Source of the DNA: Trichobilharzia szidati
Taxonomy: Eukaryota > Platyhelminthes > Trematoda > Strigeidida > Schistosomatidae
Assembly: GCA_944472155.2 (NCBI GenBank)
Contig: OX235273.1
Span: 2,763,204 to 2,827,203 of the forward strand
Reading direction: 5' to 3'
DNA length: 64,000 bases
Below, one piece after another: positions 9,976 to 19,527 of this stretch; within the stretch, counting starts at the first letter, position 1; each line of letters starts with the position of its first letter. The notes beneath the pieces are model-generated. The model worked only from the letters and a program-made list of their open reading frames with translations, was not told where the DNA came from and made no database searches. Made by a program: the position numbers and the translations under genes.

Positions 9976-10248
9976 AATTGCATGGAGGATTTCATCATGA
10001 GCTGACATCAGTTGGAGAACCACTGGAAAACCTGGGAGTACTGGACAGCTGTTTCGTCCTAGTCTGGGATTCTTCAACGGTACGCGCCCACCGGGATTCG
10101 AACCCGGGACCTTCTGGTTACCGCAATCCCGGTGGGAGCATACTGCTGAAGAGTCCCAAACCAGGATGAAACAGCTGTCCAGTACTCCCAGGTTTTCCAG
10201 TGGTTCTCCAACTGATGTCAGCTCATGATGAAGTCCTCCATGCAATTA
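9976..10248. mobile_element. SINE1 inverted pair (near-palindrome)
   Basis: An antisense SINE1 unit (9976-10098, with box B as GGGATTCGAACCCGGGA) is followed after about 27 bp by a sense unit (10126-10248) that matches it as reverse complement for about 120 bp. The sense hammerhead core lies at 10141-10187. The tRNA-like head sits at the symmetry centre. The pair is inserted in PLE3. Confidence 0.8.
10141..10187 (+). ncRNA. Hammerhead ribozyme core (SINE1)
   Basis: Stem I TACTG/CAGTA, core CTGAAGA, stem II GTCC/GGAT (with G-U), GAAA, then the self-complementary ACAGCTGT in place of stem III and the site GTC before stem I closes. The core bases fit the CUGANGA...GAAA...NUH rule. Stem III cannot form a hairpin with a loop, so cleavage in cis by a monomer is unlikely. 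Confidence 0.65.
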
Positions 10249-10361
10249 TAGATAATTAGTTGTTTTTGACACCGAATAATCTGTCTACCTACATCAAATT
10301 CTGGAATTATGTTCCTTATGCTTTCTATCTATAACTTAAAGTAATTAATTAATTAATTTCC

Positions 10362-10432
10362 CAGCTGGTTTTCCAGTGGTTCTCTAACTGATGTCAGCTC
10401 ATGATGAAACCCTCCATGCAATTATGAAAAAG
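10362..10432 (+). mobile_element. SINE1 3' fragment
   Basis: A sense SINE1 distal part (GGTTTTCCAGTGGTTCTC, TGATGTCAGCTCATGATGAA) without head or hammerhead, inserted in the PLE3 terminal region. Confidence 0.7.
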
Positions 10433-10602
10433 TATGTTCCACAACTTTCTTGAAACCTATAATTTGATTTTGTTTAGGATGTATGCAGTTGATGAGAATC
10501 CACGAAATAAAACGAGTTAGTATTATCCTGCAAACATGTTCGTTCTTTCTCTCTTCAAACTAATAAAGGGAACCGGTTGCATGAAATGTCTAATATACAT
10601 TT

Positions 10603-11450
10603 TCTCTCTTTCTGTCTCCCCGAATTCCTCTTCTTGTTTGTTGCCACTTTCCATAAACCGAGTACAGGCGATGCATTGTGTCATCCTAATTGCACGTGTG
10701 CAGTGTTGAATCGATATACGAAGCTTCAGTGATTAACCTCGCTCTCTATCTCTCTTCACACCTAACTATATTTCCCTTGAATACTCTCACGCTGTCCCAT
10801 CCACCTTATCGTTGTGTCATTACATGGAAGTCTTAAATGCAATGCAATGCAATAGCTGAACTTTCTTCTAGCTTATTCAACTTATCACCCTCAATCGTCC
10901 TACGTCTAGCTAAATTCCAATGTTCCGATAAGCTAATCTAATTGATCCCGATCTACCAGTTTGACCTATTTAATGACCTATTGACCTCACAGTCATTACA
11001 TAGTATTTGGTAACCTATATTCTTTTCCTTAATGGAATCTATCATCAGGTCCTTAAGGCGACAAAGTTCATCTCTGAGAGAGAGTTAGTCGGTTGGTTGG
11101 TTGGTTCGTTGGTTTAAATGTCACTCTACTAATTCCAGCCTCATTGAAAATTCTACGAAAGGTCTCTGATATTCCTTCTTCCTACGGCAGTCCTGCACAG
11201 GCTTTGAATTCTGCATTATTTTCTTCGTTATTTTCACCATTTTTATTGCTAACCTTAGTTTTTCTAGGGTTCTTTGTATATTTTTGAATAAATTCTGGTG
11301 GTTTGTTGTTTGTTCATTAGCAAAATTTCCTTTATTTGTTTGATTTCATTATTTAAATCTTCCAACTTACTAGTTAGACTCGTGGTTCGATTATTTTTTT
11401 TTGATAAAGAAAGGAAGACGAAATTTGCAGTATAAAATGATATCATCATT
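10603..11450 (-). mobile_element. PLE2 3' portion (minus arm of an inverted pair)
   Basis: The minus strand encodes, with stops: a linker (LTSKLEDLNNEIKQIKEI), a GTSETLRRIL-like segment, a second decayed segment with SEHWNLA, and the end of the GIY-YIG domain. About 560 bp (10603-11165) are the reverse complement of 13237-13810, including a run of GGTT/AACC repeats at 11093-11110 and 13285-13305. Confidence 0.65.
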
Positions 11451-13201
11451 CTATTCCAAAGGTTCTCATCAGCTGCAGATTACCTGAAGTTACAATGGAT
11501 ATATAGGTGATAATAAAATCCTTTAATGTTTGAGTGGTAGTAGAGAAGAGATACTATAAAACTGACGCATCCAAAATGAAAGCATTACAATTTTTAGTTT
11601 AAGTTTTCATCATCAATTTATACGCTGTTAAATTTGAAAAGAGTGGGGGAGGGGTAAGACAGAAAACAGAAAAATTAATCAACAGAACAGTGTTAGCTTG
11701 TAGGTTCACATAGCAACTCAAAAAACAAAAAACAAAAGTCGTTACAGTTTACAAGATTAGGATCTGTTCAGTGAGTTGAGATCACTGAATTAGATGACTA
11801 ATTAATGTAATCAAAATCAAAATCCAGTTACCAAGGGAGTGAAAGATTAATCACACTCTCTTTCTGTATGCATAAGTCTGGTTTGAATCGTTTGATTGCG
11901 ATCGCTTCGGCAAATCGTAGTAAATTTGCTCTCCTTTGTCTATTTAATATTTTGAAGGACTTGGAAATCTCTACAAGATGTTCGGTATCAACAATTTGTC
12001 TGGTAATTGTACTCTGAGAATATTTGCTTCCTTTCAGGCACAGATTTCTAGCAATATCCTCATAAAACCGGAGTGAAGCCCTTCTTTCCGTCCTTCCAAT
12101 GTACTTGCTCCCGCAAGTGCATGTAAATTCATAAACGCAGTTGGAGGTGACATCAGCAGGGTATTTATCCAGTTTTGAGTGGCTTATAGAAGAAGTAGTG
12201 CTGTATAATGTTATGAGTTTTGCTGCTGGGAAGCTTCTATTTATTGCTCCTTTCAGTCATTTGTCAATCTTTTGTGACACTGCATCTCCTTTGAATGTGG
12301 AGACAAATAAACACCTTCTTTTCTACAGTTGGGTGTTTTTCTTTCTTATCTTTTTCTCTGCTATACTTCTGTATAAATCCCTTAGGGTATCCATTTTCTC
12401 TTAGGCATTTCTCGACGAAATCTAATTCTTCTTCAACCTTCCTGGATCTGTCATACAAAGTCCTCACTAATCCACGTTTATACCTTATGGGACAAAAGAT
12501 GTTATAGTGAAGATATTGTCCAGTCCAGGTTTTTTTATTCCTTCACGTTCCCCAGTGGAACATAGGGCTTCAAGCTAGAGGCTTGAAGTGTATGTAGCAG
12601 TGTTTATTTTTACGGGATGGGGTTGCTAGCCTCATGCCCAACCTTTCCTTTTCACCAGCTTTAGTTCTGGCTTAGCGAGGTAAAGGAGTGCGCCGACTGG
12701 GGATCGAACCCCGGACTATGTACATGGTCGGCGAGTGTCCACTCTTAGTCCGATTATATGGACATTTAACTACACCTACCTTGACCGATTCTGGATGGGA
12801 TGAATTAAAGTCTAATTAATTATTAGAGTGGGTGTTTGTCGGTTTCGTATAAATGCTGACATCTAACATCCCACCATCTTGTTTTCGTCTTATTCTACAG
12901 TCTAGCATGGCTAACTTTTCCTGTTCGCTTTCTATCTCAAAAGTGAATTGGATTCCGTCTACTATTGAGTTTGTATGTGCAAAAATCTAAGGGATATGTT
13001 CAGATTTCAATACAGGAATGGAGGCTGTTATCCACATATTCCCACCATAACCTAGGATCAGGACTAAACGTTCTAAGAGCCTTATGTTTCCAACTATCCA
13101 TAAATATATCTAATACTATTGGGGATATTAGTGATTCCATTACCACCTCAGTCGTTGGTTCATACTTTTTTATTTTCAAATTTGAATACTGTGGAAGTTA
13201 G
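11451..13201 (-). mobile_element. PLE3 element, minus strand, interrupted by SINE3
   Basis: Reading down from 13201: an RT segment of type ISPIVLDIFMDSWKHKALRTFS followed by LWWEYVDN (YVDD catalytic motif changed to YVDN), then QFTFEIESEQEKLAMLDCRI (to about 12795), SINE3 at 12530-12740, then the thumb with ENGYPKGFI (12467-12264), the GIY-YIG with KYIGRTERR (about 12130-12080) and the end INLSLPW at 11826. The UTR runs on to about 11451. It is the most complete PLE3 here but has lost its catalytic Asp pair and has frameshifts. Confidence 0.7.
12530..12740 (-). mobile_element. SINE3 inserted in PLE3
   Basis: Antisense SINE3: a T-rich tail, CCAGTGGAACATAGGGCTTC, GCTAGAGGCTTGAAG, GGTAAAGGAGTGCG, box B as GGGATCGAACCCC, and a head truncated after GGTCGGCGAG. 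Confidence 0.8.
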
Positions 13202-13236
13202 GCATAACTGAACACCTGATATTATTTCATAGACGC

Positions 13237-13812
13237 CTTAGGTAGAATTTTCAATGAGGCTGGAATTAGTCAGGGTGACATTTAAACCAACGAACCAACC
13301 AACCAACCGACTCTCTCTCTCTCAGAGATGAACTTTGTCGCCTTAAGGACCTGATGATAGATCCCATTCAGGAAAAGAATATAAGTTACCAAATACTATG
13401 TAATGACTGTGAGGTCAATAGGTCATTACAAAGGTCGAACTGGTAGATCGGGATCAATTAGATTAGCTTATCGGAACATTGGAATTTAGCTAGACGTAGG
13501 ACGATTGAGGGTGATAAGTTGAATAAGCTAGAATAAAGCTCAGCTATTGCATTGCATTACATTTAACACTTGCATGTAATGACACAACGATAGGGTGGGT
13601 GGGACATGGTGAGAGTATTCAAAGGAAATAGAGTTAGGTGGAGAGAGAGAGAGGGAGGGATGTTAATCACTGGAGCTTCGTGTATCGATTCAACACCGCA
13701 CACGTGCAACAGGGATGACGCAACGCATCGCCTATACTCGGTATATGGAAAGTGGTAACGGGAAGCAACAATGGGAAGTTGGAGAGACAGAAAGAAAGAG
13801 AGAGAAAATGCA
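13237..13812 (+). mobile_element. PLE2 3' portion (plus arm of an inverted pair)
   Basis: The plus-strand counterpart of 10603-11165. It starts in IFNEAGISQ and carries the decayed GIY-YIG region, then the 3' end with GAGAGAAAATG at about 13802. Open frames are broken by many stops. Confidence 0.65.
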
Positions 13813-15190
13813 TAACTCCATTATAGATGAGATTTTATTTTGATAAATCACACAGTGTTATACATTTATATTAACTGATGATGTTTCGAACAAAATTTAT
13901 TGTTCATAATGACGACACCAACAATAAGGAGTCTAAATCAACAGTAGTAATTCCATACAGGGAAGGAACCTCGGAAACCTTACGCAGAATTCTTAATAAT
14001 GCAGGGAGGAATAAAAGTGGCTGGCATTCAAACCACCCACACACTCAATTAGAAACAAGCTTTGTAGGTTAAAGGATCCTGCCAGTGGACCCTTTAAAAC
14101 AAAACAATTTAGTTTATTTAATATCCTGCTGGAATGATTGTCAAGTCAAATACATAGGTCAAACTGTAACAACAGAAGACAAGGGCCAGGCAACAGATCG
14201 TTTATTAAGGAAATCAAAGCATATTTATATATTTTCATGTACATTATTATAGATTATTGTTAGCAGAAAAAACACAGTCTTCTGATTGGGGGTTGTTTCT
14301 CACTGAAAGTTAATCTTTCATCTATTTGTGACTGTTTCTTGAATGTCAGATCATCTATATGTTAACTGTATCCGCCTACGCAAAGTCTGTTGTGGTTGAT
14401 TGTTGAATCAGTCTTTGTTCATATTTTCTCACGACAAACCTTGAGAACGTAAACATTGACGTCAATTACTGTCTACCAATTTGGCTAGTACACAGCTCTC
14501 ACCACAAAACTAGTTGAACAGGGACAGTCCGATTACCTGAACATAAAAACTTAGCAAAATCTAGATTGGTTGACCCGAATAAGATAAGAAATCTAGAGAA
14601 TAGTTCAGCTATAGGACTACATGCAGTCACACACAACCATACAATAGGATGGATGGGATAAGATAACAGTTTTAAAATCTAATGTCACAGGGTATAGGGA
14701 GAGATTGATAACGGAAGCTTTGTTTATCGAATCAACCGCAAATACATGTAATAGGAATGATTCATTACCTGTCCCAGATATTTGGAAAATTCTACTACCC
14801 CAACGACGGCAAATACGAGAGAACGAAGAAAACTATAAAACTTAAGTTTCGAAGTCGTGTGATTATAATTGATGATATGATTATGAACAATAAATTTTGT
14901 TCGAAACGTCATCCAGTAATAATACTGTTTCTTCACTGTGTGATACATCTAATAAACAAACTAATATGGTATTGCTCATAATCATATCAAGTCAATATTC
15001 ATTTATAACATTGTGTGATTTATCAGAATAAAATCTTACCTATAATGGAGTTATACTCTACCACAATGGCTAAGTTTCATACATATAGAGAAAATGTATA
15101 TTAGACAATTTGTGAAACCGTGTGAGTAAAACTGATCTGATTGTAAATGGCGATAATTTATGCTCGAAAGCTTGTCATCCAGTTGTTAAT
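13813..15190 (+). mobile_element. PLE2 element with inverted terminal repeats, interrupted by a solo LTR
   Basis: The left end (13813-13907) is an inverted copy of the right terminal region (14881-15060); both hold the TTCGAAC/GTTCGAA block and TGATTTATCAGAATAAAATC-like sequence. Between them the plus strand encodes EGTSETLRRILNNAGRNKSG and KYIGQT, is split by the LTR at 14165-14506, and resumes with SEHKNLAK-like and NLE-x-SSAIGLHAV-like segments. The same reading order is seen at 27270-28020 and 46028-46782. The right side runs to about 15190, where RTE2 is inserted. Confidence 0.7.
14165..14506 (-). repeat. Solo LTR of a Ty3/gypsy element, TSD AAAC
   Basis: A 342-bp sequence bounded by TGTAAC...CACCACA, matching the LTR attached to the integrase at 16896-17202. 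It is flanked by AAAC at 14161-14164 and 14507-14510. The PLE2 sequence reads continuously once the LTR and one AAAC are removed, matching the intact sites near 27334 and 46430. It arose by LTR-LTR recombination. Confidence 0.9.
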
Positions 15191-16020
15191 TATTATTATT
15201 ATTTCCTTTAGTTCCTAGAGGAACATAGGGCTTCAGCTATGCGTCTCCATTGCGTTCGGTTCTCTGCTAGAGTTTTCACCTGGCTCCAGGTCTGCCCACA
15301 TGCTTTCATCTCCTCTTCACATGATCTCCTCCAGGTCACCCTTGGACGACCAACACGTCGCTTCCCTTTCGGGTTCCAATCGAGCAATGGCTTGTCTAGT
15401 GATGTCACTTGATGCATTGTTTCCTCAGAGTGTGGCCAATCCATCTCCATTTCTTCCTGCCTATTTGTTTCACAATCGGTTCCTGCTGGGTTGGTTCGCT
15501 CCCAGAGATCTTTGTTGCTGATCCTTTCCGGCCATCTGATCTTGAGTATTGAGCGAAGACATCTATTAATGAAGGTCTGTAGCTTGTTTGAGGTGCTTTT
15601 TGTGACACGCCAAGTCTCTGATCCGTATAGTAGCACTGACTTCACATTGGAGTTGAAAATCCCGATTTTATTTTTGACGCTGAATGATGTTGACCTCCAC
15701 ACAGACTTCAGAGTAATGAAAGCTTGCCTTGCTTTCCCGATCCTTGCTTTGATATCCTCGTCAGTTCCGCCTGTAGTTGAAACAATGCTTCCCAGTTAGG
15801 TAAAGGAGGTTGTTTCTTTCAGGTTCCTTCCATTTATGCTGATTGCTGTCTGTTGTTGTTGTTGGTGTTGGCCAGGGATCTTCATCACCTCTGTTTTTTC
15901 TATGTTCACCTGGAGTCCTATCTTTGATGCTTCTTCTGCCAACTTGTTACTTTTCACTTGCATATCTTCCAGTTTGTGGGAAATCAGGCATATATCATCG
16001 GCGAAGTCCAGATCCTCCAG
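15191..16020 (-). mobile_element. RTE2, 5'-truncated, with TSD
   Basis: The best preserved RTE2 3' half. It is inserted in PLE terminal sequence: the target CCAGTTGTTAAT appears at 15179-15190 and again at 16017-16028, where CCAG may belong to the element, so the clean TSD is 8-12 bp. The uninterrupted target can be seen as its complement at about 9353-9366. The tail is an ATTATTATT run. Confidence 0.85.
15208..15702 (-). pseudogene. RTE2 reverse transcriptase C-terminal region
   Basis: A 164-codon uninterrupted frame. It begins in the FNSNVKSVLLYGSETWR segment and runs through FINRCLRSILKIRWP, WNPKGKRRVGRPRVTWRR and W-S-Q-V-K-T-L-A to a SSRN stop. Upstream (15705-16019) another frame holds LEDLDFADDICLISHKLEDM with motif C, separated by a frameshift near the SFTYL segment. 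The endonuclease and fingers are absent. Confidence 0.85.
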
Positions 16021-16083
16021 TTGTTAATACTACATCATATATGATATATGTAATATTTAAATTAAACTTATCTAATATGGGAT

Positions 16084-16323
16084 TGTGAGGCGGTGGCACT
16101 GTGGCAGAATGCTCGCTGACCACGTCTCATGTGGTTCCGGGTTCGATCCCGGCCACCGACGCACTCCTTTACCTTGCTAAACCAGTATTAAAATTTGTGA
16201 ATAGGGAAGACTAAGCATAAGGCTAGCAATCCCTCTTGGAAAAATAAACACCACTGCTACCGAAACTTCAGGCCTATAGCTGGAAGCCCTGTGTTTCACT
16301 AAGAACGTAAAGGCATCAAAAAA
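16084..16323 (+). mobile_element. SINE3 with 10-bp TSD AATATGGGAT
   Basis: A full-length sense SINE3. The tRNA-like head has box A (GGTGGCACTGTGGCAGAATG) and box B (GGTTCGATCCC); the body has CTCCTTTACC, GGCTAGCAA and TAAACACCACTGC; the tail is A-rich. It is flanked by AATATGGGAT at 16074-16083 and 16324-16333. The intact duplication shows this family moved as a unit. Confidence 0.9.
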
Positions 16324-16479
16324 AATATGGGATCACATCCTACCACTGTGCTCAACTTCTTCAGTTATATTAAGGAAAATCGAACAATGCATAGGTGCAA
16401 CGATGTCTGTCACCAGCGTTAATACCACATTTGGGTGTTATATATTCCTAGTTTCGCCCTGTTTTCCCAGGCATGTGAC

Positions 16480-16650
16480 TTACAGAATCACTGAAATCCA
16501 GGGAGTACTGAACAGCCATCCCGTACTAGTGTGCGACTCTTCAGTAGTACTCACTTACCAACGCACCAGGCATCGAATTCAGAACCTTCAAATTACGAGG
16601 TGAGCTCGTTTACTACTCAAACATTGGGATGAAATCCAGTGACTCACTCA
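16480..16650 (-). mobile_element. SINE1 degenerate copy
   Basis: Antisense SINE1 with CCAGGGAGTACTGAACAGCC, an antisense hammerhead remnant (GACTCTTCAGTAGTACTC) and a decayed box B (GGCATCGAATTC). Confidence 0.6.
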
Positions 16651-16799
16651 TTAATTCTAAATTCTGTTAATTTATAATATATTTAGTACAACCACTAGCT
16701 AGTGTCATCGATGAGTATTTGTGCTTATATCCAACTTAGTGTACTCTATTGGATACAATCTCTCACCGGAAATTCAGGCGACTTCATCTTGTCGACAGT

Positions 16800-16895
16800 G
16801 AGCACTGGATTGATTTCAAGTTTAATCATGAACTGGCATCAACTGGAGAACCAGTGAAAATCAGGGGGTACTAGACAGCTGTTTCATTCTACTTT
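16800..16895 (-). mobile_element. SINE1, split by the gypsy element (part 1)
   Basis: Antisense SINE1 distal part and half of the hammerhead, ending CTTT at 16892-16895 where the LTR starts. The next SINE1 bases, GAGACTTTTCAGAAGTA, resume after the element at 18240, preceded by a second CTTT (18236-18239). Confidence 0.75.
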
Positions 16896-17202
16896 TGTAA
16901 CAACAGAAGACAAGGGCCAGGCAACAGAACGTTTATTAAGGAAAATCAACACATTTCTATAGATTTTAATGTACATTATTGTAGATTATTGTTAGTAGAA
17001 AATACAGTCTTTTGATTGGTTGTTTCTCACAGAAAGTTAGCCTTGCATCTCCTTGTGGCTGTGTCAGATCATCCATATGCTAACTGTATTCGCCTACGCA
17101 AAGCCTTTGTTCTCATCATTTTCTCACCACCAATATTGGGGACATAAACATTGACGTCAATTACTGTCTACCGACTTTGACTAGTAGACAGCTCTCACCA
17201 CA
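16896..17202 (-). repeat. 3' LTR
   Basis: A 307-bp LTR with TG...CA-type ends (reads TGTGGTGAGAGC on the element strand and ends GTTACA). Homologous to the solo LTRs at 14165-14506 and 34951-35287, and shorter than both through internal deletions. Confidence 0.85.
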
Positions 17203-18218
17203 CTCGTCCCCCCGTCAAATAGCTTCGCGCGCAGGCGTTCCGACCTTCTGGGTGATGCATCCTCTCGTTGATGATTGTTACAGACCGGCTTGTCCCAATG
17301 CACCCATCGATAGATCTGACTGGCGTTAACTCGTTTTTGTTTGTCACCTCTTCTGATGGTATATATTTGACCCCGTCCTTTTGTGACTGTGTATGGTCCT
17401 TCCCACTTTGGAAGGAGTTTTCGTGAACCTGGCCCGCATCCAACAGCATATCTTCTGTCTCTACACTTCACTTGGTCCCCGACTGCAAAGGTAATGCACT
17501 GAGTCTTTTCTCTCAGCTGAGACTTCGCGACATCCCTCCGCTGCTCCTGCATTACATTCTTGACGGCTTCTTTCCGTTCTGCTTTTAATTTCGTCGTACT
17601 CCACTTTTGGTGAAGGGGCCAGGTTTCGTTGTGTATCGGTAATCGTGGTTTTCTACCATACATCAGTTGAAAGGGTGACTTTTTCGTTGTTTCCTGGGTG
17701 GTGGCACGATGTGTTAGTAGAATCAGTGGTAGCTCCGTTTCCCAGTTACCGCCCTTCGAGGTCAGCCACTCCTTCAGCGTACGATTGTTTCTCTCCATCC
17801 GGCCATTCGTTTGTGGATGGTATGGGGTCGTTCGGATCCTCTTGATGCCAAGCTGTTGCAAACGGGAAGTAAATTCTTCACTTTCAAAACACGGACCTTG
17901 GTCTCTCAGTATTGTCTTTGGTACGCCATGGTCTGCAACGATGTGTCTAACTACTGCATCTGTCACGGTCCTTGCGCGTTGGTCTGGGATTGCTACGGCG
18001 TCTACCCATCTTGTCGCGTGTTCTGTCATCACCAAGAGGTACTGATTACCACTGGATGTCTGAGGAAATGGACCCATGACATCTACCAGCCACAAGTCAC
18101 CTATCGCCGTAACTGGAATCGACTGAAGTGGTGGTCGTATGCACCGGTCGCCTTTCATTAGCTGGCACCGTGGACATCCAAGTACATATCTTGCTACGTC
18201 TTCTCTCATACCTGGCAA
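17181..18218 (-). pseudogene. Ty3/gypsy integrase, 5'-truncated
   Basis: A 345-codon open frame without internal stops. The Cys pair of the HHCC zinc-binding domain is present (C15, C18, in CPRC); its His pair is upstream of the deletion point and missing. The catalytic core has D46 (WLVDVMGPF), D106 (ILRDQGPCF) and E142 (MERNNRTLKE), giving the D-35-E spacing of retroviral-type integrases. It continues into the THRATTQETTKKSPFQLMYG segment and a C-terminal KWEGPYTV-x-KG block. The frame ends 22 nt inside the 3' LTR. Being open, it is probably fairly recent, but it cannot be a working element. Confidence 0.9.
17203..17218 (-). other. Polypurine tract
   Basis: On the element strand GACGGGGGGACGAG directly precedes the LTR, the position and composition expected for the plus-strand primer of an LTR retrotransposon. 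Confidence 0.7.
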
Positions 18219-18235
18219 CCATCTCTCTCACCACA

Positions 18236-18290
18236 CTTTGAGACTTTTCAGAAGTAGGTATCCATGACGTCTTTTGCAATTCTCACTCCT
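18236..18290 (-). mobile_element. SINE1, split by the gypsy element (part 2)
   Basis: A short continuation of the antisense SINE1 (GAGACTTTTCAGAAGTA) after the second CTTT. Decayed beyond about 18260. Confidence 0.55.
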
Positions 18291-18545
18291 TATTAAGGCT
18301 GAATACTTATTGGTTGCGAACTCAATAAACTTATCAGTGAATCCAGTTTCGAGATCAACTAAAACCAACAAGTATTTTTTTAAAGCTTTTCTGTGATGTT
18401 TTGACTGTTGTTTGAGACAGTAAAGACTCGGGCGATTATATGATATATCCTCTTTTGAAGTGGTGTCACCTGCTTTATCCGGTGTGTACTTAATTTACTT
18501 CGGCTATCTCCTACGGGAGTATTAGCCGGCTTCATGAACATCTCG

Positions 18546-18625
18546 AGCAAATAATAATAATAATAATTTACTTTATTCCAAAAACAGTACTTATAATACA
18601 GAATGGAATTCTCATGAAGTTTCAT
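18546..18625 (-). mobile_element. CR1 3' tail
   Basis: AATAATAATAATAATTTAC followed by TTTATTCC and ACAGAATGGAATTCTCA: the antisense CR1 3' end, as at 21732-21795 and 25000-25060. Confidence 0.65.
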
Positions 18626-18639
18626 GGGAATTTGGTACG

Positions 18640-19145
18640 AGTGATGTCCCCAGAATCGCTCGGCCTTTTGTTCGAGAGTGCAGCTCTAGCCTTTACACTA
18701 TCAAGTGTGACCTACAAGGCAGTAGGAGTGGAGTAGGGAGTCTACTATCCATTGGCAGCCGCTGACCGGAGTTCAGTTCATACGCCTTTTTGAATGGGGC
18801 CAGACATCCAGGACATCCAACAAGCCCTTTGTCCATACGTCTGCCGATGAGCTTCATACGCCAGTCGTTGTAGGTTTGGAATCAGGGTTTAGCCATCTCC
18901 CGTAGACTGTCATCCAATGGACAGTCAACCCGGTGAAGAGCGCCGGGCATCCACTTTCGCCCTCTCACTTTGGTGAAAAACACCTCCGCCACGTGAAGGC
19001 AGGCAGTGAGTAGGACTTCCTCAGGAGAGGCTATGTAAGACACCCGGTCATATGGAAGCATTTCAAGAGGTGTGCGGAGGGGTGGCCAACCCACAGCGCA
19101 AGGCACCCACCCCCGACCATCCTGAGGCTTTGGAGGGTATTAGGA
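18640..19145 (-). repeat. GC-richer unassigned repeat-like block with coding character
   Basis: Markedly richer in G+C than its neighbours. The minus strand has a 74-codon frame (18882-19106) with PCAVGWPPLRTPLEMLPYD and FFTKVRGRKWMPG. After a stop the same strand goes on with NDWRMKLIGRRMDKGLVGCP and a CPGC pair, then KKAYELNSGQRLP. It looks like a decayed protein-coding repeat, possibly with a small zinc-binding site, but I cannot name the family. A CR1 tail lies on one side and unassigned sequence on the other. Confidence 0.35.
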
Positions 19146-19384
19146 CGTTTCAGTAAATAGGCCAAAGTATAAACCAGCATGATTTTATGAAAAATCTATA
19201 TTATACGTTTAACTTTTGAACTTATTGCCTTATTCAGTCCATTACAACATCGCACAGATATCCATATCAAGCCAGAGTTTCTTATAAAAGTCCTGCGAAT
19301 GTAACGCGGTTCACAAGAATATAATGCCACAGATAATATGTACATCAGAAGAGACGTTTAAAAAGCAGAATTTTGAAAAAAAAA

Positions 19385-19527
19385 ATAGAGAAGATTTGTG
19401 GCTCAGGTAGATGATTTGTAATTAGTTGTGTTTTCTGAGCTGGTTGGTTTAATTGCGGAACCTTCGTCGTCCTTCTGTACAACATCTCCCTTCAGTGCAA
19501 GTTTTAGCATAAAATGAACTGATTCTG
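19385..19527 (-). mobile_element. PLE1 3' terminal fragment
   Basis: Matches the PLE1 left terminus at 2773 onward: AATAGAGAAGATTTGTGG, CTGAGCTGGTTGG and TCGTCGTCCTTCTG, with the terminal extension. Truncated after about 140 bp, directly against CR1. Confidence 0.75.

Larger units (their letters stand above)
9336..10600 (+). mobile_element. PLE3 3' portion, interrupted by SINE1 units
   Basis: Plus-strand end of a PLE3: a decayed terminal-repeat-like block (9336-9437), the end of the GIY-YIG domain (9447-9638), a 3' UTR (9639-9960), more UTR at 10250-10360, and the terminus 10433-10600 with the ACTAATAAAGGGAACC block. The UTR segments align in order with the minus-strand PLE3 at 35985-37340. 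The interruptions are SINE1 sequences (9976-10248 and 10362-10432). Confidence 0.65.
16896..18235 (-). mobile_element. Ty3/gypsy LTR retrotransposon, internally deleted
   Basis: Minus-strand element with TSD CTTT (16892-16895, 18236-18239). It keeps the 3' LTR (16896-17202), a polypurine tract next to it, and the integrase. On the 5' side only about 11 bases of the LTR end (CTCTCACCACA, 18225-18235) remain, joined straight to the integrase N-terminal region. So gag, protease, RT, RNase H and nearly the whole 5' LTR have been lost in one deletion. Confidence 0.85.

Noticed and set aside
13878..14072. 64-codon frame starting MMFRTKF as a separate gene
   Set aside because: It starts in the inverted PLE2 terminus and runs into the PLE2 linker; a chimera of element parts.
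17645..18161. Plus-strand frames of 66-116 codons
   Set aside because: They are antisense shadows of the integrase frame, which has conserved catalytic residues.
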